64,000 bases of DNA from Quercus robur (Eukaryota; Streptophyta; Magnoliopsida; Fagales; Fagaceae): the NCBI RefSeq assembly GCF_932294415.1, contig NC_065537.1:1488001-1552000 (forward strand), in the 5' to 3' direction. Positions 1-12,016 of this stretch are shown in pieces (position 1 is the stretch's first letter; the number at the start of each line of letters is the position of its first letter). The position numbers and the translations under genes are program-made. Under the pieces are notes generated by a model. That model saw only the letters and a program-made list of their open reading frames with translations. It was not told the DNA's origin and did not search any database.

Positions 1-258
1 TCACCAAGTCACTTCCTAAGGGACGCACTCGTGATTTGGTTGACAACCTCAAGTTGGTCTCACATCCACCTTGAGTTTGAGGGGGGCTGTTAATGTATAT
101 TATGTTATGGGCTTTAGGCCCAATTAGGTTACTTGTATAGCACACTTGTACTTGTACTACATTCTACTTGTACTGCACACATATGCCTCCTATATAAAGG
201 CAGTGATGTATATTCTTTTATTTATGAAATACAATACAATCTTCCAGTATTTCTAACA
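1..258 (+). mobile_element. 3' end of a Ty1/copia retrotransposon
   Basis: Frame 3 (codons from base 3) reads the C-terminal end of a copia polyprotein: the motif TKSLPKGRTRDLVDNLKLV, then SHPP and a TGA at 72-74. This tail follows the RNase H domain in many plant copia elements. A purine-rich tract (about 74-86) precedes a TG...CA long terminal repeat at 88-258. The rest of the element lies to the left of the window, so completeness and age cannot be judged. Confidence 0.75.
88..258 (+). repeat. copia 3' LTR (171 bp)
   Basis: Starts TGTTAATG and ends TCTAACA, giving TGTT/AACA ends, directly after a G-rich polypurine tract. A TATA-like stretch (CCTATATAAAGG, near 188) suits an LTR promoter. 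The short length resembles small copia families. Confidence 0.7.
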
Positions 259-445
259 ATATAAATGCTAAGAAGAATTCGATGTTTGTAGGAGTTCATT
301 TCACTGCTAGTTCATTTCATCTTAAAAAGAAAAACGAAAAAAATTCAATTCATTTTTGGCATATTTTTATTATTATTTATTATTTATACAAGACAGAAAC
401 TCTACGCAAGCTTAATCTAAACATATATTGGATACAGAACAATTT

Positions 446-1714
446 ATGGCAGCAGCATATGTTGGAGGGGCTGCTCTTGAGGCAACATTTTTAGAGGTTT
501 TTGCAGTGTTGCATGACACAGTTAAGAATGTGGGAAGCAAAGCCCATATGTTCAAACCCATTCTTAAACACCTCGAATCCACGCTAGATCGTTTATTGCC
601 TATGATCAATGATATAAAACTACTAAGCCAACAACTTGATTGCCCAGAAGAGGAAACATTGGGCTTGATCGAAGAAATGAAAAAGGGTGAGAAACTGGTT
701 CGCAAGTGCTCGAAAATCCTGTGGTGGAACTACTGTTTCAAGGTCCATTACGCCATTAAACTTTGCAAGTTGGATGAGGACATTGCAAGCAGGGCCGGCT
801 CAAGGCCTAGGCAAGTTAGGCCTAGGCCTAAGGCCCCACCAAAAAAAAAAAATTTTTCCTTAGGATAAAAAGGCCCCACTTTTCATAGTTAAAGGCCCAA
901 ATTTTTATACAATCATATATATTTTCTAAATGTTGTACATTTTTTTTATTAGTGATATACAAATTTTACTATTGGCTTACAAATTGCCATATTATTAATA
1001 ACAAAAAACGTGATATAAACATTTATTAGTTAAATTGATGAAGTTTATCAATGAGAGACAATATCACATTATATTTTGAACATTTTATAGTGCTTTTAAT
1101 TAGCGCATTTTTCTTTTTCATTTCTATTAAGACTCTCAAAGTACGAGACCAATAGAACCTTAACTCAACTGAAACCCTAAAATATTTCAAAAAGATGTTG
1201 CAAATGTGTTAAATCATCAATTATAGATTAATCTCCCCTAAGAGTTTGAGACTTTGATTTTTGTAAATTAATATCCTACAAAACCATAAACCAAATAATA
1301 TCTATATCTCTCTCTCTTAAAATCAAAATATAAAATTAAAAATTAGATTACAACTTTATTTAACTATGCATCGTCTTATATCCAAAATAAAGTATCTTTT
1401 TCAATCATAATATATTTTTATTTCTTTTTATTAATATTTATAATTCAACTATGATATTCAATTCTCTATATGAAATTAACATTAGTCTAATTGGTATTAT
1501 TTATGTATTTAATGTATCAAATTAACCTTAATTTGATTAATATTAAATAATTTTGTTTAATTAATATTTACATATTAAAGGCCCCGTATAAATTTTTCGC
1601 CTTAGGCCCCAAATTATGTTGGGCCGCCCCTGATTGCAAGGTTTGGTCAGGTTGATTTGCAAATGCGGAAGACTTCATTGGTGCAAATGCTTTGTCCTGA
1701 TGACAAAATTGAAG
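446..1714 (+). pseudogene. RPW8-domain first exon, split by a hAT element
   Basis: The first real ATG is at 446 (MAAAYVGGAAL...), matching the usual start of plant RPW8/CC-R domains. The exon codes about 139 residues. Family hallmarks visible are the AMFKPILKHLES-like helix (here HMFKPILKHLEST), a long charged helix, and the KCSKILWWN motif followed by the KLDEDIARFGQVDLQ segment. RPW8 domains act as membrane-associated cell-death modules in plant immunity, as in RPW8 proteins and the helper NLRs ADR1 and NRG1. A hAT element occupies 790-1632, so the reading frame now runs into it and stops at 866-868. Leaving out the element and one target-site copy, the frame continues from 1641 to a GAAG|GTACTT donor after 1714, in phase 1. 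That phase fits the kinase exon starting at 2240. No NB-ARC domain follows; a kinase does. Confidence 0.8.
790..1632. mobile_element. Non-autonomous hAT transposon (843 bp) in the RPW8 exon
   Basis: The ends are CAGGGCCGGCTCAA and, reversed, CAGGGGCGGCCCAA, typical hAT terminal inverted repeats. Both sides carry the identical 8-bp target duplication ATTGCAAG (782-789 and 1633-1640). The interior is AT-rich with no transposase reading frame, so mobilisation would need an enzyme supplied elsewhere. It interrupts a codon of the RPW8 exon. Confidence 0.9.
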
Positions 1715-2239
1715 GTACTTTCATCTCTCTGTTCTTTTGTGTGTGTGTGTAATTTTACTTTTTAATTGGCTAGGTTTTTTTAGGAAGTATTGTTTGCATA
1801 TTAGTGGAAGTTATTTAAAGTGCTAGAGAATCCTTTTCATAATAAAAGTAAACTGTTTCCAGGGGCTCAATAAATTTTCAATGAGATGTTTCTTAATATT
1901 TAAATATTGATTAAATAATTTTTATTTAATTTTCTATCTTATAATTTTTTCTCTTTTGTTCAAAAACCATTTTCTTGCTTTTTGAGATGTAAAATTATTA
2001 TTTAAATTTTTGTATTCAGGTTTTATTAACATCTCTTTTACAATTAATAATAGTGAATGCACTTAATGAACACACTCATAACAATTTTCTTTTGGTTAAA
2101 CAATTAAAGTGTTTCAATTGAGTTGGATTTCTATTGACCCAATATTTTGGAGGTGGTAGAGAGAATGGAAAATCCACTTATATCTTTTTATTTAAATAAA
2201 TAACTTATCACTCTAAATAATCCCTTGAAACCTCAACAG

Positions 2240-5200
2240 TGCAAAATGAAAGTAATTTTCCTGTACAAGTCCATCCATTACCTCTTTCTCCTAGAGCAGC
2301 CACGCCTTCACCGTCTGCTCCCACTCCCCAACCTATAGCTGAATCAGAGTCATTATGGATGAATAGCCAATGGCAAAAAGGAAGACTTATTGGGCGCGGT
2401 TCATTTGGAAGTGTTTATTTGGCCACCAACAGGTATATATGTTTGATGTAATTCTTATGCTAGTTTATTTACCTGCAGCAATGTCTTTAGTACAGTTACT
2501 CTTTTCTTACAAAGAAACTGGAGCTTTATGTGCAATGAAGGAAATTGAATTATTTCCTGATGACCCAAAATCTGCAGAGTGTATAAAGCAGTTACAGCAG
2601 GTCATTCTCCAGAATTTATTGCACTACTAGTTTGCTCTATAATTATATATTGAAATCAAACATGTCAAGCTTTTGCCCTAATTTATTATTACTACGACAT
2701 ATGTTTTCAAATGTTCAGCTTTAAAACTTTCCCAAATAAATATATTATTATTATTAGTATTTGGTAAATTGTCTTTATAATTATTTGTTTGGTTTTCTTG
2801 CCTCATGCCTCTATTATTCCAATTATTTGTTTCAGGAAATCAAAGTTCTCAGCCAGCTGAAGCATCCAAATATTGTGCATTATTATGGTGGCGAAATAGT
2901 GAGTATTCTCCCAGTTGCATGTTTAGAAATTCTCATTGTTGTTTACAGTAGTGTCCTTGATGCAATGTATGAATATTGTTGTGCATATGGAGGTCGATGA
3001 CCAGTTTTTTATATATCTAGAGTATGTTCATCCTAGTTCCATTAACAGATATGTTCATGAATATTTTGGAACCATAACAGAGTCTGTTGTTCGCAATTTT
3101 ACTCGCCATATTCTCTCTGGGTTGGCATACTTGCATATCACAAAGACAATTCACAGGTACAATTCACGTTTGATTTGATTTGTTAAAACAATCTACTTAG
3201 TGCTGCAACTCGCAAATTAGAATTTAACACTTACGCATGTGAAATTTCTATGCATCACTTTAACGTGGTAGTAGTCTTGGGGCTAATTTGCTTAATACGA
3301 CATTAGGAAAGTTTTTCTTTTCTTGTCTCAATAGGGACATCAGAGGGGCTAATTTGCTTGTTGATTCATCTGGAGTTGTCAAGCTTGCTGATTTTGGGAT
3401 GGCTAAACATGTGAGATTGTTGTCTTCTTCTTTGTCTTCTTTATTGTATCATCTTGTGTTTTGATTTTTATCTTGCATAATGATTTTCTTTGGATGCAGT
3501 CATTCTTCCTTTTGACATGTAGTAGATGGTATTTCTTCCGTCTTCTTCTTCTTCCTGTATATAGAGTCAAAGACTCTCCTTAACAGTCCCTTGTCTTCTT
3601 GAACTTTTGGTGAAAAAATATCTTTACTTCACCTACTTGTTCCTTATTTTCTCATTAAACAAGATTATCAATACTTGTGGATAATTTTCTTTAAAAAAGA
3701 AGATAAATTGATGTTTGTATGCTCAAATGCTCAATTGTGATTGAGTCTATGGTTGTGACAACAGCATGGCCCCTATTACGAGAAAGCAGAATCAGTGAAG
3801 TGTAATCCTTGGTATGAAGAATGCTCTTGTAAAATATTACAATTGGTATTATTGCATTTCTCTCTGTGTTCTATTCAATTCCATACGTCAAGCATGTAGG
3901 TGGATGTTGAGGTGCCTGCTTTTAAACTTGTGAATCCTTTGGTAGGAGTTTGTTGTTATTGCTAGAATCTAATTTCCCCCTGGCCACAGTAATAAGCTGA
4001 AGATAATTCAGAGAAATATCGGTGAATACCTTTGTTTAGCAGTGATACCTAATTCTATAAGTTGGTGTATCATCATGTTCAATTTGGGACTTCTTGTTGC
4101 ACAGCTTACTGAACAAGCAGCTGATCTCTCTTTAAAGGGAAGTCCATGCTGGATGGCTCCAGAGGCATTTTCTTGCTGCTACATCAATTTGTCATAGGTC
4201 TTTATCTTCCCCTACTGAGATCATTATCTTTCTGCAGCTCATGCAAGCTGTCTTGCAGAGAGATTCCAGCTCTGATGTTGCTCTTGTTGTAGATATTTGG
4301 AGTTTGGGTTGTACTAATATTGAAATGCTCACTGGAAAAGCTCCTTGGGGTGAGTATGAAAAGGTAAGCACCTAATGTTCCTTTATATTCTTTGTTAATC
4401 GGGAACTTTCAACCTGCAGTATTACAATAAATTGATGTTTTCTTTTTGCATATTTCTTATTAAATTTTGATTAAAAAAAAATCGTGCACCAAGACCTCAT
4501 CATTTTCAGATTTTGAAGTTTATATGGTTGGATTGTTGCTTTGCATTAGCTGTTGTGGTTCATGTCTATCCCATCTAAATTGCTGACAACTGAATAAGGC
4601 TAAGATCAAGCTACATTGTGATGTGGGAGCACAACCAGAATTTTTGTTCTTTTATTTTTCTATTGATATTGTCCTACAACAACATGGTATGAGAGCAAAT
4701 TCCAATCCATTTGAGCATCACCGATGGTCAACTAGATTAAAAAAAAATAATAATAAAAAAAAAAAACCTCACCACCATCGTTTTTCACACCAGATACCCA
4801 AGTCAAACCCAAAATCCCACCACTGCACAACCAAACCACCATATTCCATCCACTGGAAAATCTAAACTAAATAAAAATCCTTTGCCATGTTTCTCATCCC
4901 ATCAGCCACATAACCCAAGTCAAACAGCAAACCCTCCCATCTGAAAACCATCTGTGAAAACCCAACCACAGTGCCCAGCTACCCTGCCACCATTGCCAAA
5001 AAATAACCATAAAAAAGGGCCATCGCCAAAGTCCTCTGCACCATCGAAGAGTCCCACCACCCAAGAGGTCACCAAACGCTGATCCATTGAAAAAAAAAAC
5101 CTAACTTTCACCCAACCTGATTCATATTAAAATCTTACAAACTGTCACAACCCAACCCATATAAGAAGCCGAAGAACCCTTTACCCAACCACAATAAAAC

Positions 5201-6198
5201 CCCAACACAGCCATTAAAAACTTAAACCAACTAAGTCAAACCTAAAACAAACCCACAAAACAAATTATTGGAAGCCCACACCACAGCCCGCAAAGCCCAA
5301 TAAGAATCTTTGAGCTTTCAGCTGTGCCAACCCACCAACCCCATAATGATTGGTTTAGACTTAAGAGCACATCAACCAGCCAGCCAACATTTTCAAGTTC
5401 TGGTTCTTGTTCCCTTATTTTTTGAGACTTATTATTTTAGATTATCATGGTAATCTCCCAACCACCTATTTTTTATGGTCATAAAGATCAAGACCCATGG
5501 ATTTTCAACAATTGGCAAATTATTCTGTTGTATTGGCAGTGTGCTTGTCGGTCACCAACTAGTGGCTGGTTTTGTTGTGGTAAAGTGAAGTTAATAGCAG
5601 CATGTATGTAATGAAACTTGTAGTCCAATTTGTTGTTGACTACAATTCAAGTGTTGCAATAAATTTAAGTGAGGTGCGCTGAATTTATATGTGTGGATCT
5701 TACCGGTCTTTCTGTTACAATCAGTGACTTAGAAAATTATATATTTAATTCTTCGATTTGATACTCGATCCCTTTTCAATATTTAGATTTTTGTCTTTTC
5801 TGTATAAATCAAGTTACGTGACACCGTAATTCAAGTAAATCAATAAAAATTATACTTCATACATAACGCGTCCGTGCTATCTGATGTGGATGAAACACAG
5901 TGAGTGTGATTATTTATATGTTTTATTTATATGTTTTGCAATAATTATATTGTTTGTGTTTAGATCTTCCCAGTCTTGTTTAAGTTGCATTGATCATATT
6001 TGATGCAGGTTGCAGCCATTTTCAATGTATTGCATAACACCCCTCCTATACCTGAAACATTGTCATCTGAGGGCACGGACTTTTTGCGGTACGTGCTGCT
6101 TTCAGAGACTTCCTGAGGAGAGGCCATCTGCTGCAATGTTACTAGAACATCCCTTCGTGAAGAAGTTGGAGCAGCTGGATGGACCATCTTGCAACTGA
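2240..6198 (+). pseudogene. MAPKKK5/YODA-type MAP3K kinase, decayed
   Basis: Eight exons can be placed: 2240-2432, 2513-2600, 2836-2898, 2993-3156, 3335-3410, 4105-4164, 4238-4363 and 6009-6198. They encode a MAP3K catalytic domain closest to plant MAPKKK5: glycine loop GRGSFGSVY, ATP lysine in CAMKEIELF, PDDPKSAECIKQL, EIKVLSQLKHPNIV, catalytic loop HRDIRGANLL (the usual Lys is Arg), DFGMAKH, WMAPE, and a C-terminal EERPSAAMLLEHPF. Only the last part of the family's long N-terminal region is present. Exon phases agree throughout and join in frame to the RPW8 exon at 446-1714, predicting 457 aa if lesions are ignored. Lesions: the acceptor before 2513 reads AA not AG, exon 4105-4164 is followed by a GC donor, and four extra bases (6090-6093) shift the last exon. 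The large last intron holds a retroelement-like repeat. Confidence 0.85.
4656..5410 (+). repeat. LTR-retroelement-like non-coding repeat, copy 1
   Basis: C/A-rich sequence in the last intron of the MAP3K relic. It closely matches 15246-16060 along its length, from the shared TATTGATATTGTCCT start to the CCAGCCAGCC stretch near the end. Near its start is GGTATGAGAGC; copy 2 has TGGTATCAGAG at the same place, the initiator-Met-tRNA primer-binding motif of copia elements. No coding capacity is visible. It may be the leader of a copia or TRIM-type element. Confidence 0.55.
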
Positions 6199-7636
6199 GC
6201 ATTTAACGGGAAGAACTTGATGGTAAATATAAATGTCATGCCACTTATTGTTGCTTCTGAAAATAAACTGATCATCCCAGCCCTTCTGCAGAAAGGGAAA
6301 AACTGCTACTGGCTTTTTCTCATGGGTTCTGCTGATATGCAGCTGTGGAAATTGTATTATATACTTCACAGATGCTATAGTAGGTGACTTGCAGCCATAG
6401 GGTGTTGTGATAGTAGGTTCTTTGCCTCTATTTTTTCATCAACAGCTCTCAAAGTTATAAAAGCTTCTTCCTTCTAGAAGTTTATTCTGCCTGGGAATTT
6501 AGAAGTAGTTTTTGCATGCTACTCATTTAGAGCTTCAGATATCACGGTTACTTAACCATACTTCACAACTATGATTCCGACCAAGCTTGGCCTCTGATCC
6601 TTGACAGTTTTGTTGAATGGTTGAGAGAAAAGCGAAAGTAATTTCAGCACCGTTGGCCATCAGAAATCAATTCAGATAAATGGACTTTACAAACTTTGAA
6701 GTAGGGATCATATGTAACAAACTATTTAGACTGACAACATTGCTGAAGTTCGTTTCTCAGTCAAAGCTGCAATTTTGTAACATCAATATTTTTACTTTGG
6801 TTTCCCCTTGCCCCCGTTGACTGGTCAATAATAATTTTTTTAATTAGACATGAGTTATAAATGAATGCAGCATTTATTAAAAAAAAAAAAAAAAAGTTTA
6901 AAGAAATTTCAATTAGAATTTGAAATTATGTGGAGACCACACTATAAATAATTATCCATTTAAGTTTATGTCATATGTTCACTTAAGTTTTTTAATTTTT
7001 GTGTCAAGTGAGTTAATGAATGTAAAATACTAAAAATCTAATATTAATGAACTATAAAATTAAAAAATTAAAAAAAAAAAAAAACTAATCACATATACTC
7101 AATAAAAATAACCACATAGCAAAGATCACTACATATTCTATCTTATTAAAAATAAAAAAAATAAAAAAATAGTCATAAGTAGTATTAAATTTAGGCAAGA
7201 ATTTTAATATGTGACTAATTACATTTACTTAAAAAAAATAATTTGACTAATTATTTATATTTTTATGATAAAAATTGTTTTTAATTTAAATGTATCTATA
7301 TGAATGCATGTGTTACGATGCTATTTTTTTTTTAATAATTTGACTAATTATATATTTTTTTTAAAATAAAAATTGCATTTAATTTTAAATATATCTATGT
7401 GTTTGCATGAGTTACATACTAGTACTTTTATAATTGAAATCAATAAATAATTTGTAGATATTAGATGTTAAAAATTATTGATCTATCTTATCCTCTCATT
7501 TTAACCATGGATATGATGTGACTGTTTACATAAATACATTTCTTCCAGTGGAGGAGATAAAGCTTCTCTTGAATGAAGATATTGGAGGGTAGGATTAATT
7601 GTTGTAGCGAAAGTCATTGTTCTCTCATAAGAGAAG
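6199..7636. other. Spacer downstream of the MAP3K relic
   Basis: The first 600 bases probably include the former 3' UTR. Beyond about 6830 the sequence is AT-rich with poly-A runs. No gene, RNA or bounded element seen. Confidence 0.4.
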
Positions 7637-7776
7637 AGAGGAAAAACTTAGGTGTTCTAGGAGCAATGCTCCCTCCTCTGACATGAGGAGTGGGCTTCAC
7701 ATGTGGGTCCCACCATGGAGCCCACCTCTCATGTGAGAGGAGGGAGTATTGCTTCCGGACCATGTAAGAATTACCC
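7637..7776. mobile_element. Foldback MITE-like element (about 140 bp)
   Basis: The two halves are imperfect inverted repeats of each other: GGAGCAATGCTCCCTCC on the left pairs with GGAAGCAATACTCCCTCC from the right half reversed, continuing through the CTCATGTGAGAGG region. The same 11 bases, CATAAGAGAAG, flank it at 7626-7636 and 7777-7787. Superfamily uncertain; a 9-11 bp duplication would suit a Mutator-type MITE. Confidence 0.6.
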
Positions 7777-7787
7777 CATAAGAGAAG

Positions 7788-8432
7788 TTAGTTCAGCATT
7801 TTTTTTTTGGGTCCAGAATAGTTACTTGGGCAAAATCATTTTTTAAATCATGTGGGAAAGTGAGTTGGTTTTCCTCATTTTGGAGGCTGTTCAATTGTCG
7901 TTGCTGACTCAATAATTTGGTCTGGCCCTTTATTATATTTGCTATAAAAGGCCCTTGGGATCTAATCCTTTATAATTATCATTGAATGGGTCTTTTCTTC
8001 CTTTTTAGCTGAGCATTTCAATGGGGTATGCCTCATTGAAACAACCTTAACGCCGTTGTTGTTACAACATTATAAGTAAAGCTCAATGTACCTAAGAAGA
8101 TCAGAAACAATTCCAGCTTAACTATAGGAATTTGGTTTTTGGCTTCTTGGAGGCTTTACTCCACTGTCCTTTCTCATTCAATAATTTGGTCTAGCCCTCA
8201 TTTTTTGTAAAGTGAAGATGTAGGGATCGAACCCAGAAGTATACCAATGGGTGCTAAGACACCAAAAGCTATCAAAATTTTCTTAAAATGGTTTATTAAC
8301 AAATATCCTAAGGATATCTGTTAACAGAACTCATAATAATAATGCTGATTTTATTAATAATCTATACTTTTAGTTATTTACATTGTTTTTAATAATATAT
8401 AATGTTTTTGTATGTTTTTGTTTATTTCATCG

Positions 8433-8479
<47 letters not shown>

Positions 8480-8688
8480 AAGAATACACACGAATCCAAC
8501 AAAAAAAAAAAAGTCACAAAATATATTATTTTACAAATAAGAAACACCATCATAAAAGTTTAGAGAGTTAAGAAAACTTACTATGCTTGTGCTACAAAGT
8601 GAAGGATTCTAACAGGGGTGGTTATACAAATAGATAGAAGTTAGGGTGACTTGCCAACAAAAAAATATATTTGCAAAAAAAAACTATC

Positions 8689-8739
<51 letters not shown>

Positions 8740-10030
8740 AATGACTTGAAAATCTTGAGAATTTCGGTTTAACAGAAATAAAAGTAATGCTAAGGACACA
8801 ACAATTTTATATTTCTAAATTAGTATGCCAACTCACACATGAGCTCACCACGGTCTCTAATTTAATTTTTTTGATATGTTAGTTTAGATATGTTGTAAAA
8901 TTGTAGTGACATTTTTTTGTCGCCCTAGCACTACACAAAAATAAGTAAGTAACCATGCTCACCAAACATAATCCTTAACCCTTTAAACAAAAAATTAAAA
9001 GCCCAAATAATAACAATAAAAATTGGGCCAAAAGATAGCAAACATAACCTAAACAATAACTAAATTAGGCTAAATAACAACAAATGAACAAAATATTCAA
9101 CAAAAAATATCATTAAAAAATAAAAAATAAGAACCCCCTAATAATTGAGATTCATAAATTGTTTGACCCATTCTATAAAAAATCATTTTTAATTTCATTT
9201 TCCTAAAAAAATGGTACCAAAAGAGATATCGTGGCCATGTGTTTTCATCGGTGGTGTCAACAACTCTACTCTCTTTGGTTTTGTAGCTGTAATAGTTTTG
9301 CTCTTCTTAACAGCTCAATTCTTAGTCTTAGAATGTATCCCTCATTGCTCTTCTCACCCCCCCCCCCCCCCCCCCCCCCTTCTCTCTATATTTTCCTTTT
9401 GTTTATTATTATTTCAGACTTTCTCTCACTTTATTAATTTCATTTCAGTATTTTTAATTCTCACTTTATATCTCACCAATCCCTTTTTACCTTTTAATTT
9501 TGTTAGTAGAAGCAAATTGTAAAACTTTTTATATTTGCATTTTTTTTACGTTAATATATTTATGTTTTCTTAGTATTATATTTTGTATAATTTAAGTTTT
9601 TTTTTTTTTTTTAATAATAGAAAAAAAAAAAATCTTAGAAAGACACTAGATTCAAAGAACTGTGAAGTTTTTGTCACTCGTTCTTTACTTTAATTCCAAG
9701 CAATAGTTTGCCCTAAAAAGCTCCTAATTTGAAAGATTCAAATACATTAAAAAAGAAAAAGAAAAAGAAGGATAAAACCGGGAAGAAATTATTAGGCCAC
9801 CAAACTTTGAAAACCATGCTTCTATCCAATCTGTTAATTATCAGACTTGGTCAAATACTCGGTCAAATGGTGGTCTAGTCAAATAATGATCATAGTCTCA
9901 ACGGTCTAGTGCACCGCCCCCATTATTTTTTAAGAGAAGCTCTCTATAAGGACTATTTTTTTTTTTTTTTTGGCTGAACTAGAAGGACCAATTCAATCGT
10001 TCCAAGTTCAAGGTTCAGACTTTAGAGTCT
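7788..10030. other. AT-rich spacer with microsatellites
   Basis: Contains an (AT)n tract near 8438-8476, a (CT)n-(AT)n compound tract near 8692-8740, a poly-C run near 9358-9380, and several poly-A/T runs. Open frames across the poly-C region are low complexity. No gene supported. Confidence 0.5.
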
Positions 10031-10039
10031 TGATTGAGG

Positions 10040-10360
10040 GCATTTCCAGTAGCTTATTTATATTTTTATACTGTTTGAACAATGAACAGTGATATTTATC
10101 TTTTACTTACTTATTTTTTCAAATACATCTTCCAACAGATTCTTTATCATTTCTCTATCTCATTTAAATATTATTTCTCTGTTAATTATTTATTCATTTT
10201 CTAACACATGTATCCCCATACCCCCATCCCCACTCCTTTCTTTGCTAATTTTTTATTATGTTTTATTTTTTTTACTAATAAATAGTAGCACATCAGGTTT
10301 AGAGAATGACAGTTCATTAACAAAAAAAAAAAAAAAAATTTAAAACGCTATTGGAGCTCC
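10040..10360. mobile_element. MITE, family A copy 1
   Basis: Sequence bounded by GGGCATTTCCAGTAG and, reversed, AAAGGAGCTCCAATAG, which are similar to each other. The interior (AATGAACAGTGA, CTTCCAACAGATTCT, TTTAAATATTATTTCT) matches the element at 45095-45460 well. AT-rich and non-coding. Confidence 0.55.
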
Positions 10361-10389
10361 TTTTTCTTCCTTTTTTCTAGTTTTATTCT

Positions 10390-10510
10390 CTATATTTTGG
10401 CTTTACCGACTCTATTTGCTCTAAATAGCTCTTTGAGTATTTCAATGATGAAGTCGTTCTGTAAACAGTGTGTCATCGTTACATCAAAATCAAATAGAGA
10501 TCATTTAAGC
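10390..10510 (+). repeat. About 120-bp direct duplicate, copy 1
   Basis: Matches 14133-14255 almost base for base (TTGGCTTTAC...CTCTATTTGCTCTAA, then the block up to AAATAGAGATCATTT). Function unknown; both copies lie in non-coding sequence. Confidence 0.7.
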
Positions 10511-10633
10511 TTGGCCTCAGAGCTCAGACAATACGATTTCCCCTTTGAATGTAATTGTTGTAATGAGTATTTGACTTAGTGAGTGGTTGAGGAAGAGGCT
10601 ATTAGGGGTGGAAGTTTCTCTTAGGTTCAAAGG

Positions 10634-12001
10634 TTGAAGTTAGAGATTTCAAAGCTTTTGGGTAAGGAAGAGCAAATGTGGAAACAACGATCTCGAGCTC
10701 TATGGTTGCAAGAGGGTGATAACAATACAAAGTTTTTCCATAGTAGAGCGTCTCATCAGTTTAGAAGGAATTGTATTGACACTCTTGAAGATCCGAGTGG
10801 GGAGGTGTGCACGGATGAGGATGGGATTTCTCAGATTTTGGTCAATTACTACCAACTCCTTTTCAACTCTTCAAATCCGTCTAGGATGGAGGAAGTTGTG
10901 GCGGGTGTGCCTTGCTCTGTAACGGAGGAGATGAATGAAGTGCTAAATGGGGAGTATACTAAGGAAGAGGTGGTCACGGCTCTTAATCAAATGGAACCTT
11001 TGAAGGCCCCGGGTTCGGATGGTCTTCCTCCTCTTTTCTTCCAGCACTATTGGCCGTCAGTGGGCGCAGATGTGACTGAAGCGGTGTTGAGTTGTCTTGC
11101 TTCGGGTATCATCCCTCCATCCATAAACCAGACATTCATCACTCTCATTCCTAAGGTAAAGAGTCCCACAAAAGTCTCTGAATATCGCCCTATTTCTTTA
11201 TGTAATATGATTTATAAGCTTGTATCAAAGGTGATTGCAAACAGGCTTAAAGGGATACTACCCTTGATTATTTCAGAATCTCAAAGTGCTTTCCAATCAG
11301 ACTAAGCAATTTCCGATAACATCCTTGTAGCTTTCGAGACTTTGCACCATATGAAGAACCAAAAAAAAAAAAAAAAGGGGGTTTTATGGAGTAAGGCTTA
11401 CAATAGGGTGGAGTGGAGTTTCTTGGAGGTCACTATGTTGAAGATGGGTTTTGATGCGTGATGGGTGGCCTTGATATTGAGTTGTATAAATTCAGCTTCT
11501 TATTCAATCCTTGTGAATGGAGTTCCTAAGGGTGACATCCGCCCATTGATGGGTATTAGGCAAGGGGATCCCCTTTCTCCATATCTATTCTTAATTTGTT
11601 ATGAAGCCCTAAATTGTCAACTGCAACAGGCAGCCAAGTCCGAAGCTATTAGGGGTTTCTCTCTTTGCAAAAATGGCCCAAAAATTTCCCATTTGTTTTT
11701 TGCAGATGACACCCCCCTCTTTTGTTGAGCTACTAAGAGGGATTTGGATGTTACCCAAAGTATTTTGGTGTTGTATGAGAAAGCCTCCAGTCAAAAGCTA
11801 AACAAAGAAAAAACTTCTGTGTTCTTTAGCAAGGCTACTCCGGCTGAGAGGAAGATTGAGTTAATTAATGAGTTGGGGGTAAGTGAAGTGCGGGAGTATG
11901 AGAAGTACCTTGGTCTTCCGGCGGTGGTGGGAAGGAATAAAAAGGCGAGCTTAAATTTCATTAAGGAGAGAGTTTGGAATAAGCTTCAAGGTTGGAAGTA
12001 A
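10634..12001 (+). pseudogene. LINE reverse transcriptase (broken)
   Basis: RT fragments in one direction: LWLQEGDNNTKFFHSRAS and KAPGSDGLPPLFFQ upstream, LIPKVKSPTKVSEYRPISL (core RT), GIRQGDPLSPYLF, and the catalytic FADD box as HLFFADDTPLFC near 11690-11728. The frame is broken by a stop at 11303-11305, a poly-A expansion near 11361-11377 with a shift, a TGA at 11459-11461 and further stops. It cannot make a full RT. The N-terminal endonuclease is absent. Confidence 0.85.
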
Positions 12002-12016
12002 AAGCTTCTCTCACAA

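Noticed and set aside
8218-8265. Second tRNA-like element (minus strand GGGTTCGATCCC)
   Set aside because: Only a B-box-like word; no A box at the right distance and no duplication found.
9211-9522. 103-residue frame with a poly-Pro stretch
   Set aside because: Depends on a poly-C run, with no family and AT-rich surroundings.
10397-10579. Small plus-strand protein (MMKSFCKQCV...)
   Set aside because: The same words occur in the 14133-14255 duplicate with a different continuation; looks like duplicated non-coding DNA.
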